Source: an uncultured Muribaculaceae bacterium (GTDB lineage: Bacteria; Bacteroidota; Bacteroidia; Bacteroidales; Muribaculaceae). From it: DNA of 17,912 nt. The notes under the pieces were generated by a model that made no database searches, was not told where the DNA came from, and worked only from the letters and a program-made list of their open reading frames with translations. The DNA lies in the NCBI GenBank assembly GCA_910579845.1, contig CAJTWL010000040.1, positions 1 to 17,912 on the forward strand, given 5' to 3'. The position numbers and the translations under genes are program-made. Every line of letters starts with the position of its first letter. Position 1 is the first letter of the stretch. Positions 1 through 7,273 of this stretch are shown here, piece by piece.

Positions 1-114
1 GCATCTTTCTCCTTTCGGTTCAGTCACATAGCCCGCTATGCTCCATCACCTCAAGTAGAAACCTGCTCCAACCTTGCGACCCCAAATTCACATTTATTTT
101 TAAACAAGCTCTAA
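1..114 (-). repeat. Partial small inverted-repeat element, copy A (cut by window start)
   Basis: Read on the minus strand this begins with a terminal sequence AGAGCTTGTTTAAAAATAAA that resembles the ends of the elements at 2048, 5292 and 15405. It also contains GGAG, then the 14-nt palindrome CATAGCGGGCTATG (27-40), then T and GACTG. The segment covering GGAG and the palindrome through TGAC is identical to part of the element at 15405-15601. The other end lies outside the window. It stops about five bases before the start codon at 120, so the downstream gene has almost no leader of its own. No coding potential is supported. The assignment as a MITE-like (non-autonomous) element is inference from terminal inverted repeats in the complete copies. 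Confidence 0.7.
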
Positions 115-119
115 AAGAT

Positions 120-803
120 ATGGAGAATTTTTTGAAGAACAAGAAGGTGGCGCTCATTGATATGGATGGTGTCATCTATGATTCCATGAAGTATCACGTG
201 CGTGCATGGCAACAGATTGTCGATGAACTGAATATTCCGTTTCAAGGTGAAGATATCTACGTATATGAAGGTATGGTCGGAACGGAGATAATAAATATGA
301 TCTATCGTAAAGCAACCGGCAAAGGAATCTCTAAAGAAAAGGCTCAGGAACTCTATAATAGGAAGTCTAAGCTTTTCCGAGAGATAGGGCACAATGATCC
401 TATGCCGGGAACGGCACGTATGCTTAAAGCGTTGGAACGCGCAGGCATCAGAAGAGTGCTTGTGACGGGGTCTGCCCAACATACGCTGCTCGATAGTATT
501 AATGCTGATTTTCCAGGTGCCTTTAATTCAGGAGACCGTATAACGGCACTTGATGTCACACACGGAAAACCGGATCCCGAGCCTTATCTGAAAGGTCTTG
601 CATTGGCTGGAGTGAAAGCTGATGAGGCGATAGTGATTGAGAACGCTCCGTTGGGTGTACATGCCGGTAAAGGTGCGGGGATCTTTACAATAGCTGTTAC
701 GACTGGTCCGGTGCCGAAAGATTTGTTTGAGAAAGAGGGTGCCGACATTATATTCCCCTCTATGCCCGATTTTGCATCTGTTCTTGAAGCCATTATACAG
801 TAA
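120..803 (+). CDS. HAD-superfamily hydrolase, beta-phosphoglucomutase-like
   Basis: A 227-residue cytosolic haloacid-dehalogenase family phosphatase or phosphomutase. Motif I is DMDGVIYDS with nucleophile D14 and acid/base D16. Motif II is VLVTGS around T116. Motif III is the lysine of HGKPDPEPY (K150). Motif IV is VIENAPLGV, with E174 as likely Mg ligand and Asn where many relatives carry a second acid. A helical cap (about residues 20-90) between motif I and the Rossmann core matches the beta-phosphoglucomutase/phosphatase subfamily in size and order. The substrate cannot be read from sequence; small sugar phosphates are the usual ones for this family. The start was chosen because it sits just before the conserved VALIDMDG strand. 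The stop overlaps the aroB start (TAATG), implying co-translation. The repeat element upstream ends within about five bases, so its promoter probably lies in or beyond that element. Confidence 0.88.
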   Translation: MENFLKNKKVALIDMDGVIYDSMKYHVRAWQQIVDELNIPFQGEDIYVYEGMVGTEIINMIYRKATGKGISKEKAQELYNRKSKLFREIGHNDPMPGTARMLKALERAGIRRVLVTGSAQHTLLDSINADFPGAFNSGDRITALDVTHGKPDPEPYLKGLALAGVKADEAIVIENAPLGVHAGKGAGIFTIAVTTGPVPKDLFEKEGADIIFPSMPDFASVLEAIIQ

Positions 804-1852
804 TGAGTGAACTTATTTACGCTTATGATCCCGTCATTGAATTGAAAAGATTGCTGAATCGGATCGAACATGATAAAATTTTTGTAATTACCGATTCAAA
901 TGTCAGACGGCTGTTTTTCAAAGATGGCGGCAGTGATATAGGAAACTTCCTTGATTCCATAACCGATAAGATTATTACATTTACGGCTGGTGAGATCAAT
1001 AAGAATATAAATACGGTATGTGATATATGGGGTTCTCTTTCTTGTGGAGGTGCTACCCGGAAATCACTTGTGATAAACTTTGGCGGCGGTGTGACAACAG
1101 ACATGGGAAGTTTTGCCGCCTCTACATTCAAGCGTGGCGTCGGATACATAAATATTCCAACTACTTTGCTTTCAATTGTCGATGCATCGGTAGGAGGAAA
1201 GACAGGAATTGATTTTTCGGGTCTTAAAAACGAGATCGGTACATTTGCATTTCCGAAGGTGACAATGGTTTGCACGCAGTTTCTTAAGACATTGCCAACA
1301 CGACAAGTGTTGTCCGGGATGGGAGAGGTGGTGAAAATGTCAATGCTCCGGTCGCGTGACTGTTATATGTCGATCATCAAGGATTTTGAACCGACAGATG
1401 ATATCATACGCAAATGTATAGAGTGGAAGCTGGAAATAACAGCTGCTGATCCCCGTGAGTCAGGATTAAGGAAACTTCTTAATTTCGGTCATACTGCCGG
1501 TCATGCATTTGAGTCTATACTTACCGACAGAGGAAAAGATAGTATCTCGCACGGTGCGTGCGTGGCTCACGGTATAATGGTTGCGCTGATACTCAGTCAT
1601 ATGCTTTTGAAAATGCCTTCCTCGCTGATTTATGAGTATAAGACCGCTATATTGTCAAATTATTCGGCAGTTAATCTGACCTGCAAAGACAGAGATCTTA
1701 TAATGGAGAAAATTGCACATGACAAGAAGAATAGTGGAAATGAGATGAAATTAGTACTGCTTCGTGATATCGCGCAGCCGGTGTTTGATGTTTCTGTTTC
1801 CCGTGTTGATCTTGAGTCGGCTCTTGATATTTATCTGATGAATGATTTCTGA
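803..1852 (+). CDS. aroB: 3-dehydroquinate synthase
   Basis: A 349-residue enzyme converting DAHP to 3-dehydroquinate, the second step of the shikimate pathway, in the cytosol with NAD and a divalent metal. The NAD-binding loop GGGVTTDMGSFAAS (about 94-107) and the DASVGGKTGID segment (127-137) are clear. The metal ligands known from fungal and bacterial AroB map to E175 (GMGEVVK), H230 (NFGHTAGHAFE) and H250 (SHGACVAHG). Length matches the family. The start codon overlaps the stop of the upstream HAD gene by one base, indicating translational coupling; the pairing with a HAD gene is a Bacteroidales-type arrangement rather than a pathway link. The last codons and stop (from 1848) coincide with a 22-nt sequence also present at the end of the repeat at 5292-5480, so the extreme C-terminus may have been rewritten by a repeat end. 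Confidence 0.95.
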   Translation: MSELIYAYDPVIELKRLLNRIEHDKIFVITDSNVRRLFFKDGGSDIGNFLDSITDKIITFTAGEINKNINTVCDIWGSLSCGGATRKSLVINFGGGVTTDMGSFAASTFKRGVGYINIPTTLLSIVDASVGGKTGIDFSGLKNEIGTFAFPKVTMVCTQFLKTLPTRQVLSGMGEVVKMSMLRSRDCYMSIIKDFEPTDDIIRKCIEWKLEITAADPRESGLRKLLNFGHTAGHAFESILTDRGKDSISHGACVAHGIMVALILSHMLLKMPSSLIYEYKTAILSNYSAVNLTCKDRDLIMEKIAHDKKNSGNEMKLVLLRDIAQPVFDVSVSRVDLESALDIYLMNDF

Positions 1853-1869
1853 AAATAAATTTAAACAGT
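1848..1869. repeat. Solo end of the small inverted-repeat element at the aroB stop
   Basis: These 22 bases are identical to 5453-5474, the inner and terminal part of the right end of repeat copy C. In that copy the element body lies to the left of this sequence; here that side is the aroB coding region, so only the terminus is present. The aroB stop codon TGA (1850-1852) lies inside it. The sequence is AT-rich, so independent origin is not excluded, but 22 exact matches at a gene end next to other copies favours a remnant. Confidence 0.45.
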
Positions 1870-2047
1870 GAACTCGTCTTGACTTATTTTTTCTGAGACA
1901 TGTCGTGTTTGTCGCGAACATATTTTGGATTATGAATGTTATATTAAACGAAAGCAGATAATTACTGCTATAAGCGTTCTGAAAAAGTTGTTATTGTTGT
2001 TTTAATTGAAGAAATTTGGTCGACGTGAGTCGACCTTTTTCTGTTTA
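1853..2047. other. Intergenic stretch between aroB and repeat copy B
   Basis: Together with repeat copy B, this makes a 422-base stretch without a credible gene. It holds the repeat remnant at its left edge, a weak hairpin AGCAG-(7 nt)-CTGCT near 1955, and the strong terminator at 2018-2041. The distance of about 165 bases from the aroB stop to that terminator is long for a simple 3' UTR. I see no convincing promoter or RNA gene that would explain it. Confidence 0.5.
2018..2041 (+). terminator. Rho-independent terminator after HAD-aroB
   Basis: A perfect 7-bp stem GGTCGAC / GTCGACC with a GTGA loop (2018-2035) is followed directly by five T and then CTGTTT. It reads on the + strand and most likely ends the HAD-aroB transcript. 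Repeat copy B begins only a few bases later (2048), immediately after the T-tract. Confidence 0.85.
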
Positions 2048-2232
2048 AGAGATTGTCTAAATTTATTTTCAGAGGATTTTGAGAAGTATTTCCGAGATGT
2101 TTTCACGAGTCGAAGAGGGAGAAACCTGACGGTTTCGACCGATAAGACTTGGTGGAAACAGCCGGAAAGACGAACAAAATACCTGAAAGAGAATAATCTA
2201 TTAATATTTCGTAAGAAATTTAGACAATCTCT
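2048..2232 (+). mobile_element. Small inverted-repeat (MITE-like) element, copy B
   Basis: A 185-bp element bounded by a perfect 17-bp terminal inverted repeat (AGAGATTGTCTAAATTT at 2048-2064 and its complement at 2216-2232). The centre carries GGGAG (2117-2121), the hairpin AAACC-TGAC-GGTTT (2122-2135), one base, then GACCG (2137-2141). The reverse complement of copy C is similar along its whole length, including the exact string GTCGAAGAGGGAGAAACCT. No transposase is encoded; an 88-codon reading frame across it is not credible. No convincing target-site duplication is visible: the left flank ends in TTTA and the right begins AAG. Size, ends and lack of coding fit a non-autonomous element, but the parent transposase is unknown. 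Confidence 0.8.
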
Positions 2233-2258
2233 AAGCGGTTATATATCGGCAATTTTAT

Positions 2259-2266
2259 TAATTTTG
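2259..2266 (+). promoter_or_regulatory. Candidate -7 element for the WYL regulator gene
   Basis: TAATTTTG fits the Bacteroidetes -7 consensus TAnnTTTG exactly. Transcription would begin only a few bases before the ATG at 2275, giving an almost leaderless mRNA. No good TTG-type -33 element is found about 20 bp upstream; that position is occupied by sequence next to the repeat end at 2232. Weak call. Confidence 0.35.
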
Positions 2267-2274
2267 CAATAGAT

Positions 2275-3174
2275 ATGGCACGAGATCTTATCAGTAGATA
2301 TATATGGATAGTTGACACCATAAACCGTTATGGAAAACTTACCCGTGAGGAGATAGACCGTTTATGGATGCGGTCTCCAATGGGTGATGGCAATCCTATA
2401 CCCCCGCGTACATTCTATCATTATCGTCGGGCCATCGAGGAAAATTTTCATATTGATATACTTTGTAACAGGTGCGGAGAGTATTACATAAACCAGAATG
2501 ATGAGAACAACCCGCTTTTGACCAATTGGCTGCTTGATTCTTATGCGGTAAACTCCGCCATGAAAGATTCGAATATATCAGGCGACAGGGTACTTGTTGA
2601 GGATGTGCCATCCGCTCGCGAGTATCTTCCGGTGGTTCTTGACGCAATAGGGAATTCCGAAAAAATAAAATTTTCATATGCGGGGTTCAATAGGTCGCGC
2701 ATAGAGGAGGATATAGTCTTTCATCCTTATTTTGTAAAGAGATACAAACAACGCTGGTATATGGTGGGATTACGTGACAGGAACAGTGATATCCGTACTT
2801 ATGCACTTGACCGTGTGCGAGCTATGAAGCCGATAAACGAAACTTTCAAAATGCCTGAAAATATGGATCCGGCTACGTTCTTTGATAATATAGTGGGAAT
2901 CACAGTTTCCAAGGCTCCGGTGCGCATTGTCAAGATAAGAACAACGCCACAGCAGGCGAAATATTTCCGTGCTTTGCCGATACATTCATCCCAACAGGAG
3001 GAGATACATGATAATTATTCAATTTTTACGTATCATCTGAAATTGAACTATGAGCTTGTGCATGAGTTGCTTGGATATGGCTCGCAGGTGACAGTGCTGG
3101 CTCCGAAGGAGCTTAAGGCTATGGTTTGTGATGAACTTGAAAAGATGATTTCACAGTATAGCGGTAAGGAGTAG
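2275..3174 (+). CDS. WYL-domain transcriptional regulator
   Basis: A 299-residue cytosolic protein of the YafY/PafC-like class. Residues about 5-60 form a winged-helix-like N-terminus (TREEIDRLWMRSP, then PPRTFYHYRRAIEENF). A WYL domain follows at about 125-190; its name-giving motif appears as RWYMVGLRD at 160-168, with the downstream TYALDRVRAM strand that often contacts ligands in this family. A C-terminal WCX-like extension with a KELKAMVCDELEKM tail follows. A CNRC pair at 64-67 lies after the HTH and could bind metal, but only two Cys are seen. WYL proteins sense nucleotides or nucleic acids and regulate DNA-damage, phage-defence or mobile-DNA loci; what this one controls is not visible. 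It opens the three-gene block that lies between inverted repeat copies B and C, with obg 83 bases downstream. Confidence 0.85.
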   Translation: MARDLISRYIWIVDTINRYGKLTREEIDRLWMRSPMGDGNPIPPRTFYHYRRAIEENFHIDILCNRCGEYYINQNDENNPLLTNWLLDSYAVNSAMKDSNISGDRVLVEDVPSAREYLPVVLDAIGNSEKIKFSYAGFNRSRIEEDIVFHPYFVKRYKQRWYMVGLRDRNSDIRTYALDRVRAMKPINETFKMPENMDPATFFDNIVGITVSKAPVRIVKIRTTPQQAKYFRALPIHSSQQEEIHDNYSIFTYHLKLNYELVHELLGYGSQVTVLAPKELKAMVCDELEKMISQYSGKE

Positions 3175-3257
3175 TGCTTTATTGGCAACCATTATTACTG
3201 ATGATGCGTTGGATTTTATCAAAATTGTATACATAGTTTCTAAGAAAAATTACAGCT

Positions 3258-4430
3258 ATGGCTGATTCAAACTTTATAGATTACGTTAAGATTTTATGTC
3301 GTTCCGGTAAAGGTGGTGCCGGCAGCCGCCATTTTCATCGTGCCAAATATATACCGAAAGGTGGTCCGGATGGCGGTGACGGCGGTCGTGGAGGTCATAT
3401 AATTTTAAAGGGAAACAGACACATGTGGACACTGCTTCCATTGCGTTATAGGAGACATGTTTTTGCGACCAATGGTCAAAGTGGAGGAGAGAACCGTTCT
3501 TCAGGTAAGGATGGTGAAGATCAGATTATAGAAGTGCCTATTGGTACAACAGTGTTCGATGCTGAGACCGGTGAGTTCTTGTGTGAGGTCACTGAGGACG
3601 AAGAGGAGATAAAACTTTTGCGGGGAGGCAAGGGCGGACTTGGGAATTGGCATTTCGCAACATCGACAAATCGTGCTCCACGTTATGCACAGCCCGGTCA
3701 GCCAGCATTGGAGAAGGCGGTGGTACTCGAATTGAAATTGCTCGGAGATGTGGGACTGGTAGGATTTCCCAATGCCGGAAAGTCTACACTCTTGTCAGCG
3801 ATTTCTGCTGCCAAACCTAAGATTGCTGACTATCCGTTCACAACCATGGAGCCGAGTCTTGGCATCGTTGACTATCGTGGTGACAGATCGTTTGTAATGG
3901 CTGATATTCCGGGAATTATAGAGGGCGCAAGCGAAGGCAAGGGTCTTGGACTCCGTTTCCTGCGTCATATCGAGCGCAATGCAGTGCTTCTGTTTATGGT
4001 TCCGGCAGATTCTGATAATATAAAGCATGATTATGAGGTGCTTCTCAAAGAATTAAGGGAATTCAATCCTGAACTTGCGGACAAGAGCCGGGTGCTCGCT
4101 GTTTCCAAATCCGATATGCTGGATGATGAGTTGCGTGATGAAATTGCAAAGGAATTACCGGAGGATTTGCCGACAGTGTTTATATCTGCAGTCACAGGTC
4201 AGGGACTTGTTGAATTGAAAGATCTTTTGTGGAGAGAGATTAATTCGGACGACAACAAAAATAACTTCAGTATTACACATCGTCCTCTTGACCGCAGGCA
4301 CAGAGTGGAGGAGGAAGATGAATTTATCTTCGATCAGCCGGAGATGGAGGAAGATGATTCAGAATATTGGGATGATGAGGATTGGAATGATGAATTCTGG
4401 GATGAGGAATCATCGGTAAATCCCGACTGA
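3258..4430 (+). CDS. obgE: Obg GTPase, ribosome assembly
   Basis: A 390-residue GTPase that binds the 50S subunit and links ribosome maturation to growth state. The glycine-rich Obg fold fills residues 3-158 (KGGPDGGDGGRGGH at 34-47). The G domain starts near 160: G1 GFPNAGKST (169-177), switch region DYPFTTMEPSLGIV (191-204), G3 DIPG (216-219), and G4 as SKSD (283-286), which replaces the usual NKxD Asn with Ser, a variant I believe is usual in Bacteroidales Obg. The C-terminus from about 345 is a strongly acidic tail (EEEDEF, EEDDSEYWDDEDW) in place of the OCT domain. Start: ATG before the conserved NFIDYVKI. It is separated from the acyltransferase by 11 bases, so the two are probably co-transcribed. 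Confidence 0.96.
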   Translation: MADSNFIDYVKILCRSGKGGAGSRHFHRAKYIPKGGPDGGDGGRGGHIILKGNRHMWTLLPLRYRRHVFATNGQSGGENRSSGKDGEDQIIEVPIGTTVFDAETGEFLCEVTEDEEEIKLLRGGKGGLGNWHFATSTNRAPRYAQPGQPALEKAVVLELKLLGDVGLVGFPNAGKSTLLSAISAAKPKIADYPFTTMEPSLGIVDYRGDRSFVMADIPGIIEGASEGKGLGLRFLRHIERNAVLLFMVPADSDNIKHDYEVLLKELREFNPELADKSRVLAVSKSDMLDDELRDEIAKELPEDLPTVFISAVTGQGLVELKDLLWREINSDDNKNNFSITHRPLDRRHRVEEEDEFIFDQPEMEEDDSEYWDDEDWNDEFWDEESSVNPD

Positions 4431-4441
4431 TACTATTTTTT

Positions 4442-5272
4442 ATGGCACCACAGAAATTAGATCTGACAGATATTATCCGGTCGCGGGCTAAGGGATGGAA
4501 AGGCAGAATAATTCCCGATTTCCTTCTTCATGCCCTTGAGAAGCTGATTCGTCAGAGTGACCTGAATGATATTCTCGCTTCTTTGTATCCCAAGGAAGGT
4601 TCTGAGTTTGCCAAAGGTGTTTATGATTATCTTGATCTTGTCATTGAGACACAGGGTCTCGACCGGATTCCTGACAAGACCCGATATGTCTTCGCATCCA
4701 ATCATCCTTTGGGAGGACTTGACGGTATAGGACTGATAATGATACTTGGTGAAAAGTATGGAGACGATAATGTGAGGTTTATAGTCAATGACCTGCTCCT
4801 TAACATTTATCCGCTGAAGAGAGTGTTTCTCCCCGTAAATAAATTCGGTTCTCAGGCAAGAGAGTCGGCACTGGTGATGAATGAGGCTTATCAGTCGGAT
4901 AAACAGATTGTGATGTTTCCCGCCGGTCTTGTTTCCCGTTTGCATTCCGATGGTACAATCAAGGATCTAAAGTGGCAAAAGTCGTTTGTTGTGAAAGCCA
5001 TTGAAAGTAAAAGGCAGATTGTGCCGGTATATTTCGAGGCTTTAAATCGTCACCGGTTCTATCGGCTTGCCTATTGGCGCAAGAAACTGCATATTGGAAT
5101 CAATATCGAACAGGCTTTTTTACCTGCCGAATTGGTAGCTTCGCGGGGTAAATGTTTCAAGGCCTGTTTCGGCTCTCCGATTGATCCGATGAAAATGCGG
5201 GACTCGGGAATGTCTGTAACACAGATTGCAGAACATGTAAACCGACTATGCTATTCAATGAAGGAGAAGTGA
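4442..5272 (+). CDS. PlsC-like lysophospholipid/glycerolipid acyltransferase
   Basis: A 276-residue protein of the LPLAT superfamily that would transfer an acyl chain to a lysolipid or related acceptor at the inner membrane. The acyl-acceptor motif appears as SNHPLGGLDG (86-95), with H88 and D94 separated by five residues instead of the usual four. The second block is VPVNKFG-like (FLPVNKFGSQAR, 129-140) and the third is MFPAGLVSR (158-166), with Ala where canonical PlsC has Glu in FPEG. This variant set occurs, from memory, in a Bacteroidetes subfamily that includes enzymes for amino-acid lipids (the O-acyltransferase partner in glycine-lipid synthesis), so phosphatidic-acid synthesis should not be assumed. 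No clear transmembrane segment is seen. It follows obg by 11 bases. No terminator is visible before repeat copy C, which starts 19 bases past the stop. Confidence 0.78.
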   Translation: MAPQKLDLTDIIRSRAKGWKGRIIPDFLLHALEKLIRQSDLNDILASLYPKEGSEFAKGVYDYLDLVIETQGLDRIPDKTRYVFASNHPLGGLDGIGLIMILGEKYGDDNVRFIVNDLLLNIYPLKRVFLPVNKFGSQARESALVMNEAYQSDKQIVMFPAGLVSRLHSDGTIKDLKWQKSFVVKAIESKRQIVPVYFEALNRHRFYRLAYWRKKLHIGINIEQAFLPAELVASRGKCFKACFGSPIDPMKMRDSGMSVTQIAEHVNRLCYSMKEK

Positions 5273-5291
5273 ACTGACCAAAATTATATTA

Positions 5292-5480
5292 TAAGAAACT
5301 GTTTAAATTTATTACGAAAAAAATATTATAGAAATTCTTTCAGGTCTTTTGAGAGTCTTTTTGGCTGTTTGCGCCAAGTCTCATCGGTCAAAACCGGGAG
5401 GTTTCTCCCTCTTCGACTCGCACAAACATCTCAAAAATACTTCTCAAAATCATCTGAAAATAAATTTAAACAGTTTCTTA
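5292..5480 (-). mobile_element. Small inverted-repeat (MITE-like) element, copy C
   Basis: A 189-bp element bounded by a perfect 22-bp terminal inverted repeat (5292-5313 against 5459-5480; core AAACTGTTTAAATTTATT). On the minus strand it matches copy B along its length. Its centre reads GGGAG (5405-5409 complement), the hairpin AAACC-TCCC-GGTTT (5391-5404), one base, then GACCG (5385-5389 complement). It lies between the acyltransferase and the GH123-like gene, 47 bases before the hydrolase start. An open frame runs from inside it into the hydrolase, which would wrongly lengthen that gene. No target-site duplication or coding content is evident. Confidence 0.82.
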
Positions 5481-5527
5481 GAGAGACTCATAATCTGACT
5501 ATAAACAAAACTCTATATCACAAAGTT

Positions 5528-7264
5528 ATGCGAAAAGATAAATTGATAGGATTTGGAATCGCAGTCTGCGCATTCTGTTTTTCATATAATACAACAATGG
5601 GAGAAATCGTGACCGGTAAGGAATCTATTGACCCTGTCGGGAACACAACTGCTTCAGCTTCTGCATGGGATAATGTAGGAAAAGGACTGAAGGGTATGTG
5701 GGGAAATGTCGATATGAGACATTCGCGTGATGTGGTTCCGGAGATGTTCGATAGAGGATCAAATAATCTCACTGCATGGCGTGGAGAGAGAGTGGCAGCC
5801 AAATTGCTGTTGTGGGCGACAACTGATGTTGATGGAGTCAAATGTAACATTGGCGATTTTGTATCCGATAAAGGGAAGTTGCCGTCGGAAATCGCCGATG
5901 CGGGATTTGTAAGATATACCATCTCTAATATTCCCTATGAAGTTGGCGGCAAGGAGATAATTGTGCCAGACATGATCGATTCTCAAACGGTGTCGGATAT
6001 TCCTGCAAAAACGGTCCTCCCTGTGTGGGTAAGTATCAATGTACCGAGTGATGCCGCTCCGGGCAAATACACATCTACCGTAGTGGTAGCATCAGAGAAT
6101 GGAGACAAAATCAGTTTCCCGCTTAATCTTACCGTTCAAAATCAGACTCTGCCGGCTGGTCGTGATTGGAACTATCATCTCGACTTGTGGCAACATCCCT
6201 CTGCTGTAGCGCGAGTAGAGGGACTTAAGATGTGGAGCGATGAGCATTTTGCGGCTTTGCGACCTGTAATGGAACGTCTCAGGGATGCCGGTCAGAAAGT
6301 GATTACAGCTACGCTGAATAAGGATCCTTGGAATCATCAGTGTTTTGATGGATATGAGAATATGATAGAATGGACATTAAATGCCGACGGGACATGGAAA
6401 TATGATTATAAAGTGTTCGACCGGTGGGTAGAGCTGATGATGGAGATTGGTATTAAGGATATGATAAATTGCTATTCTATGGTTCCATGGAATTGTGAAC
6501 TGGAATATTTTGATGCTGCAAAGGGGAAGAAGGTTACTGTAGTTGCTCAACCCGGTACCGAGATGTTCGAAACAATGTGGAGTCCTTTTCTGGTCGATTT
6601 TAAGAAGCATCTTTCAGATAAAGGGTGGCTCGGCATAACGAATATGGCGATGGATGAACGTGCTCCGGAACAGATGGATGCGGCTGTCGGTCTCCTTGCA
6701 AGATATGCGCCGGAAATGGGATTTGCAATTGCAGATATGCACAAGTCATATAAGAAATACGCACAGATGCGCGATGTATGTGTCGCACAGGGACAGGCGG
6801 CAGATCACGCGGATATTCTGGAGCGCAGGGCAAAGGGACTGAACACAACTTTTTATGTATGCTGCAATCCTCAGTATCCTAATACGTTTACAAATTCACA
6901 GCCTTATGAGGCTGAACTACTCGGTTGGTATGGTCTCGCCCTTGATTATGACGGTATGTTGCGCTGGGCGTATAACTCATGGCCTGCAGATCCGGTTAAT
7001 GACTCGCGTTATGGCAATTGGAATGGAGGCGATACATATCTGATTTATCCGGGTAACCGCACTACAGTCCGTTTTGAACGCTTGATCGACGGCATCCAAT
7101 CAGCGGAGAAGGTTAGACAGTTGCGTAAACAAGGTGTGGATACGAGCGAGATTGAGAAGTATCTCGGATATATTCGTGCCTTGGATATAAATGATTCCGC
7201 ACTGCCTTGGCGCCAGATTATGTCGGGAGCTAAGGAGGCACTGAACAGAGCGTCGGAGAAGTGA
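5528..7264 (+). CDS. Secreted GH123-like glycoside hydrolase with DUF4091 domain
   Basis: A 578-residue exported hydrolase. Residues 1-25 (MRKDKL, then a hydrophobic stretch GIAVCAFCFS) form a probable Sec signal peptide without a proper lipobox, so it is likely periplasmic. An N-terminal beta-sandwich (about 40-210) precedes a TIM-barrel domain. The pair D376-E377 in MAMDERAPEQ matches the Asp-Glu catalytic pair of the GH123 beta-N-acetylgalactosaminidases, which use substrate-assisted catalysis. The C-terminal DUF4091 signature GGDTYLIYPG with VRFERLIDGIQ is clear. The likely substrate class is N-acetylgalactosamine-containing host or microbial glycans, but DUF4091 proteins are diverse. The frame is open upstream to 5369, but that part is repeat copy C; the ATG at 5528 starts the signal peptide and is preferred. 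No SusCD or other PUL genes are adjacent. It ends 9 bases from the convergent folK. Confidence 0.85.
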   Translation: MRKDKLIGFGIAVCAFCFSYNTTMGEIVTGKESIDPVGNTTASASAWDNVGKGLKGMWGNVDMRHSRDVVPEMFDRGSNNLTAWRGERVAAKLLLWATTDVDGVKCNIGDFVSDKGKLPSEIADAGFVRYTISNIPYEVGGKEIIVPDMIDSQTVSDIPAKTVLPVWVSINVPSDAAPGKYTSTVVVASENGDKISFPLNLTVQNQTLPAGRDWNYHLDLWQHPSAVARVEGLKMWSDEHFAALRPVMERLRDAGQKVITATLNKDPWNHQCFDGYENMIEWTLNADGTWKYDYKVFDRWVELMMEIGIKDMINCYSMVPWNCELEYFDAAKGKKVTVVAQPGTEMFETMWSPFLVDFKKHLSDKGWLGITNMAMDERAPEQMDAAVGLLARYAPEMGFAIADMHKSYKKYAQMRDVCVAQGQAADHADILERRAKGLNTTFYVCCNPQYPNTFTNSQPYEAELLGWYGLALDYDGMLRWAYNSWPADPVNDSRYGNWNGGDTYLIYPGNRTTVRFERLIDGIQSAEKVRQLRKQGVDTSEIEKYLGYIRALDINDSALPWRQIMSGAKEALNRASEK

Positions 7265-7273
7265 GATATCGGT

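Noticed and set aside
111..482. A minus-strand frame opposite the HAD gene
   Set aside because: It covers the conserved HAD motifs on the other strand and resembles no known protein.
2006..2272. An 88-codon + strand frame between aroB and the WYL gene
   Set aside because: It overlaps the terminator and then repeat copy B end to end; the protein has no recognisable features.
3175..3257. A separate promoter for obg (TTGG at about 3210 and TAGTTTCT near 3233)
   Set aside because: The -7 candidate misses two consensus bases; co-transcription with the WYL gene is equally likely.
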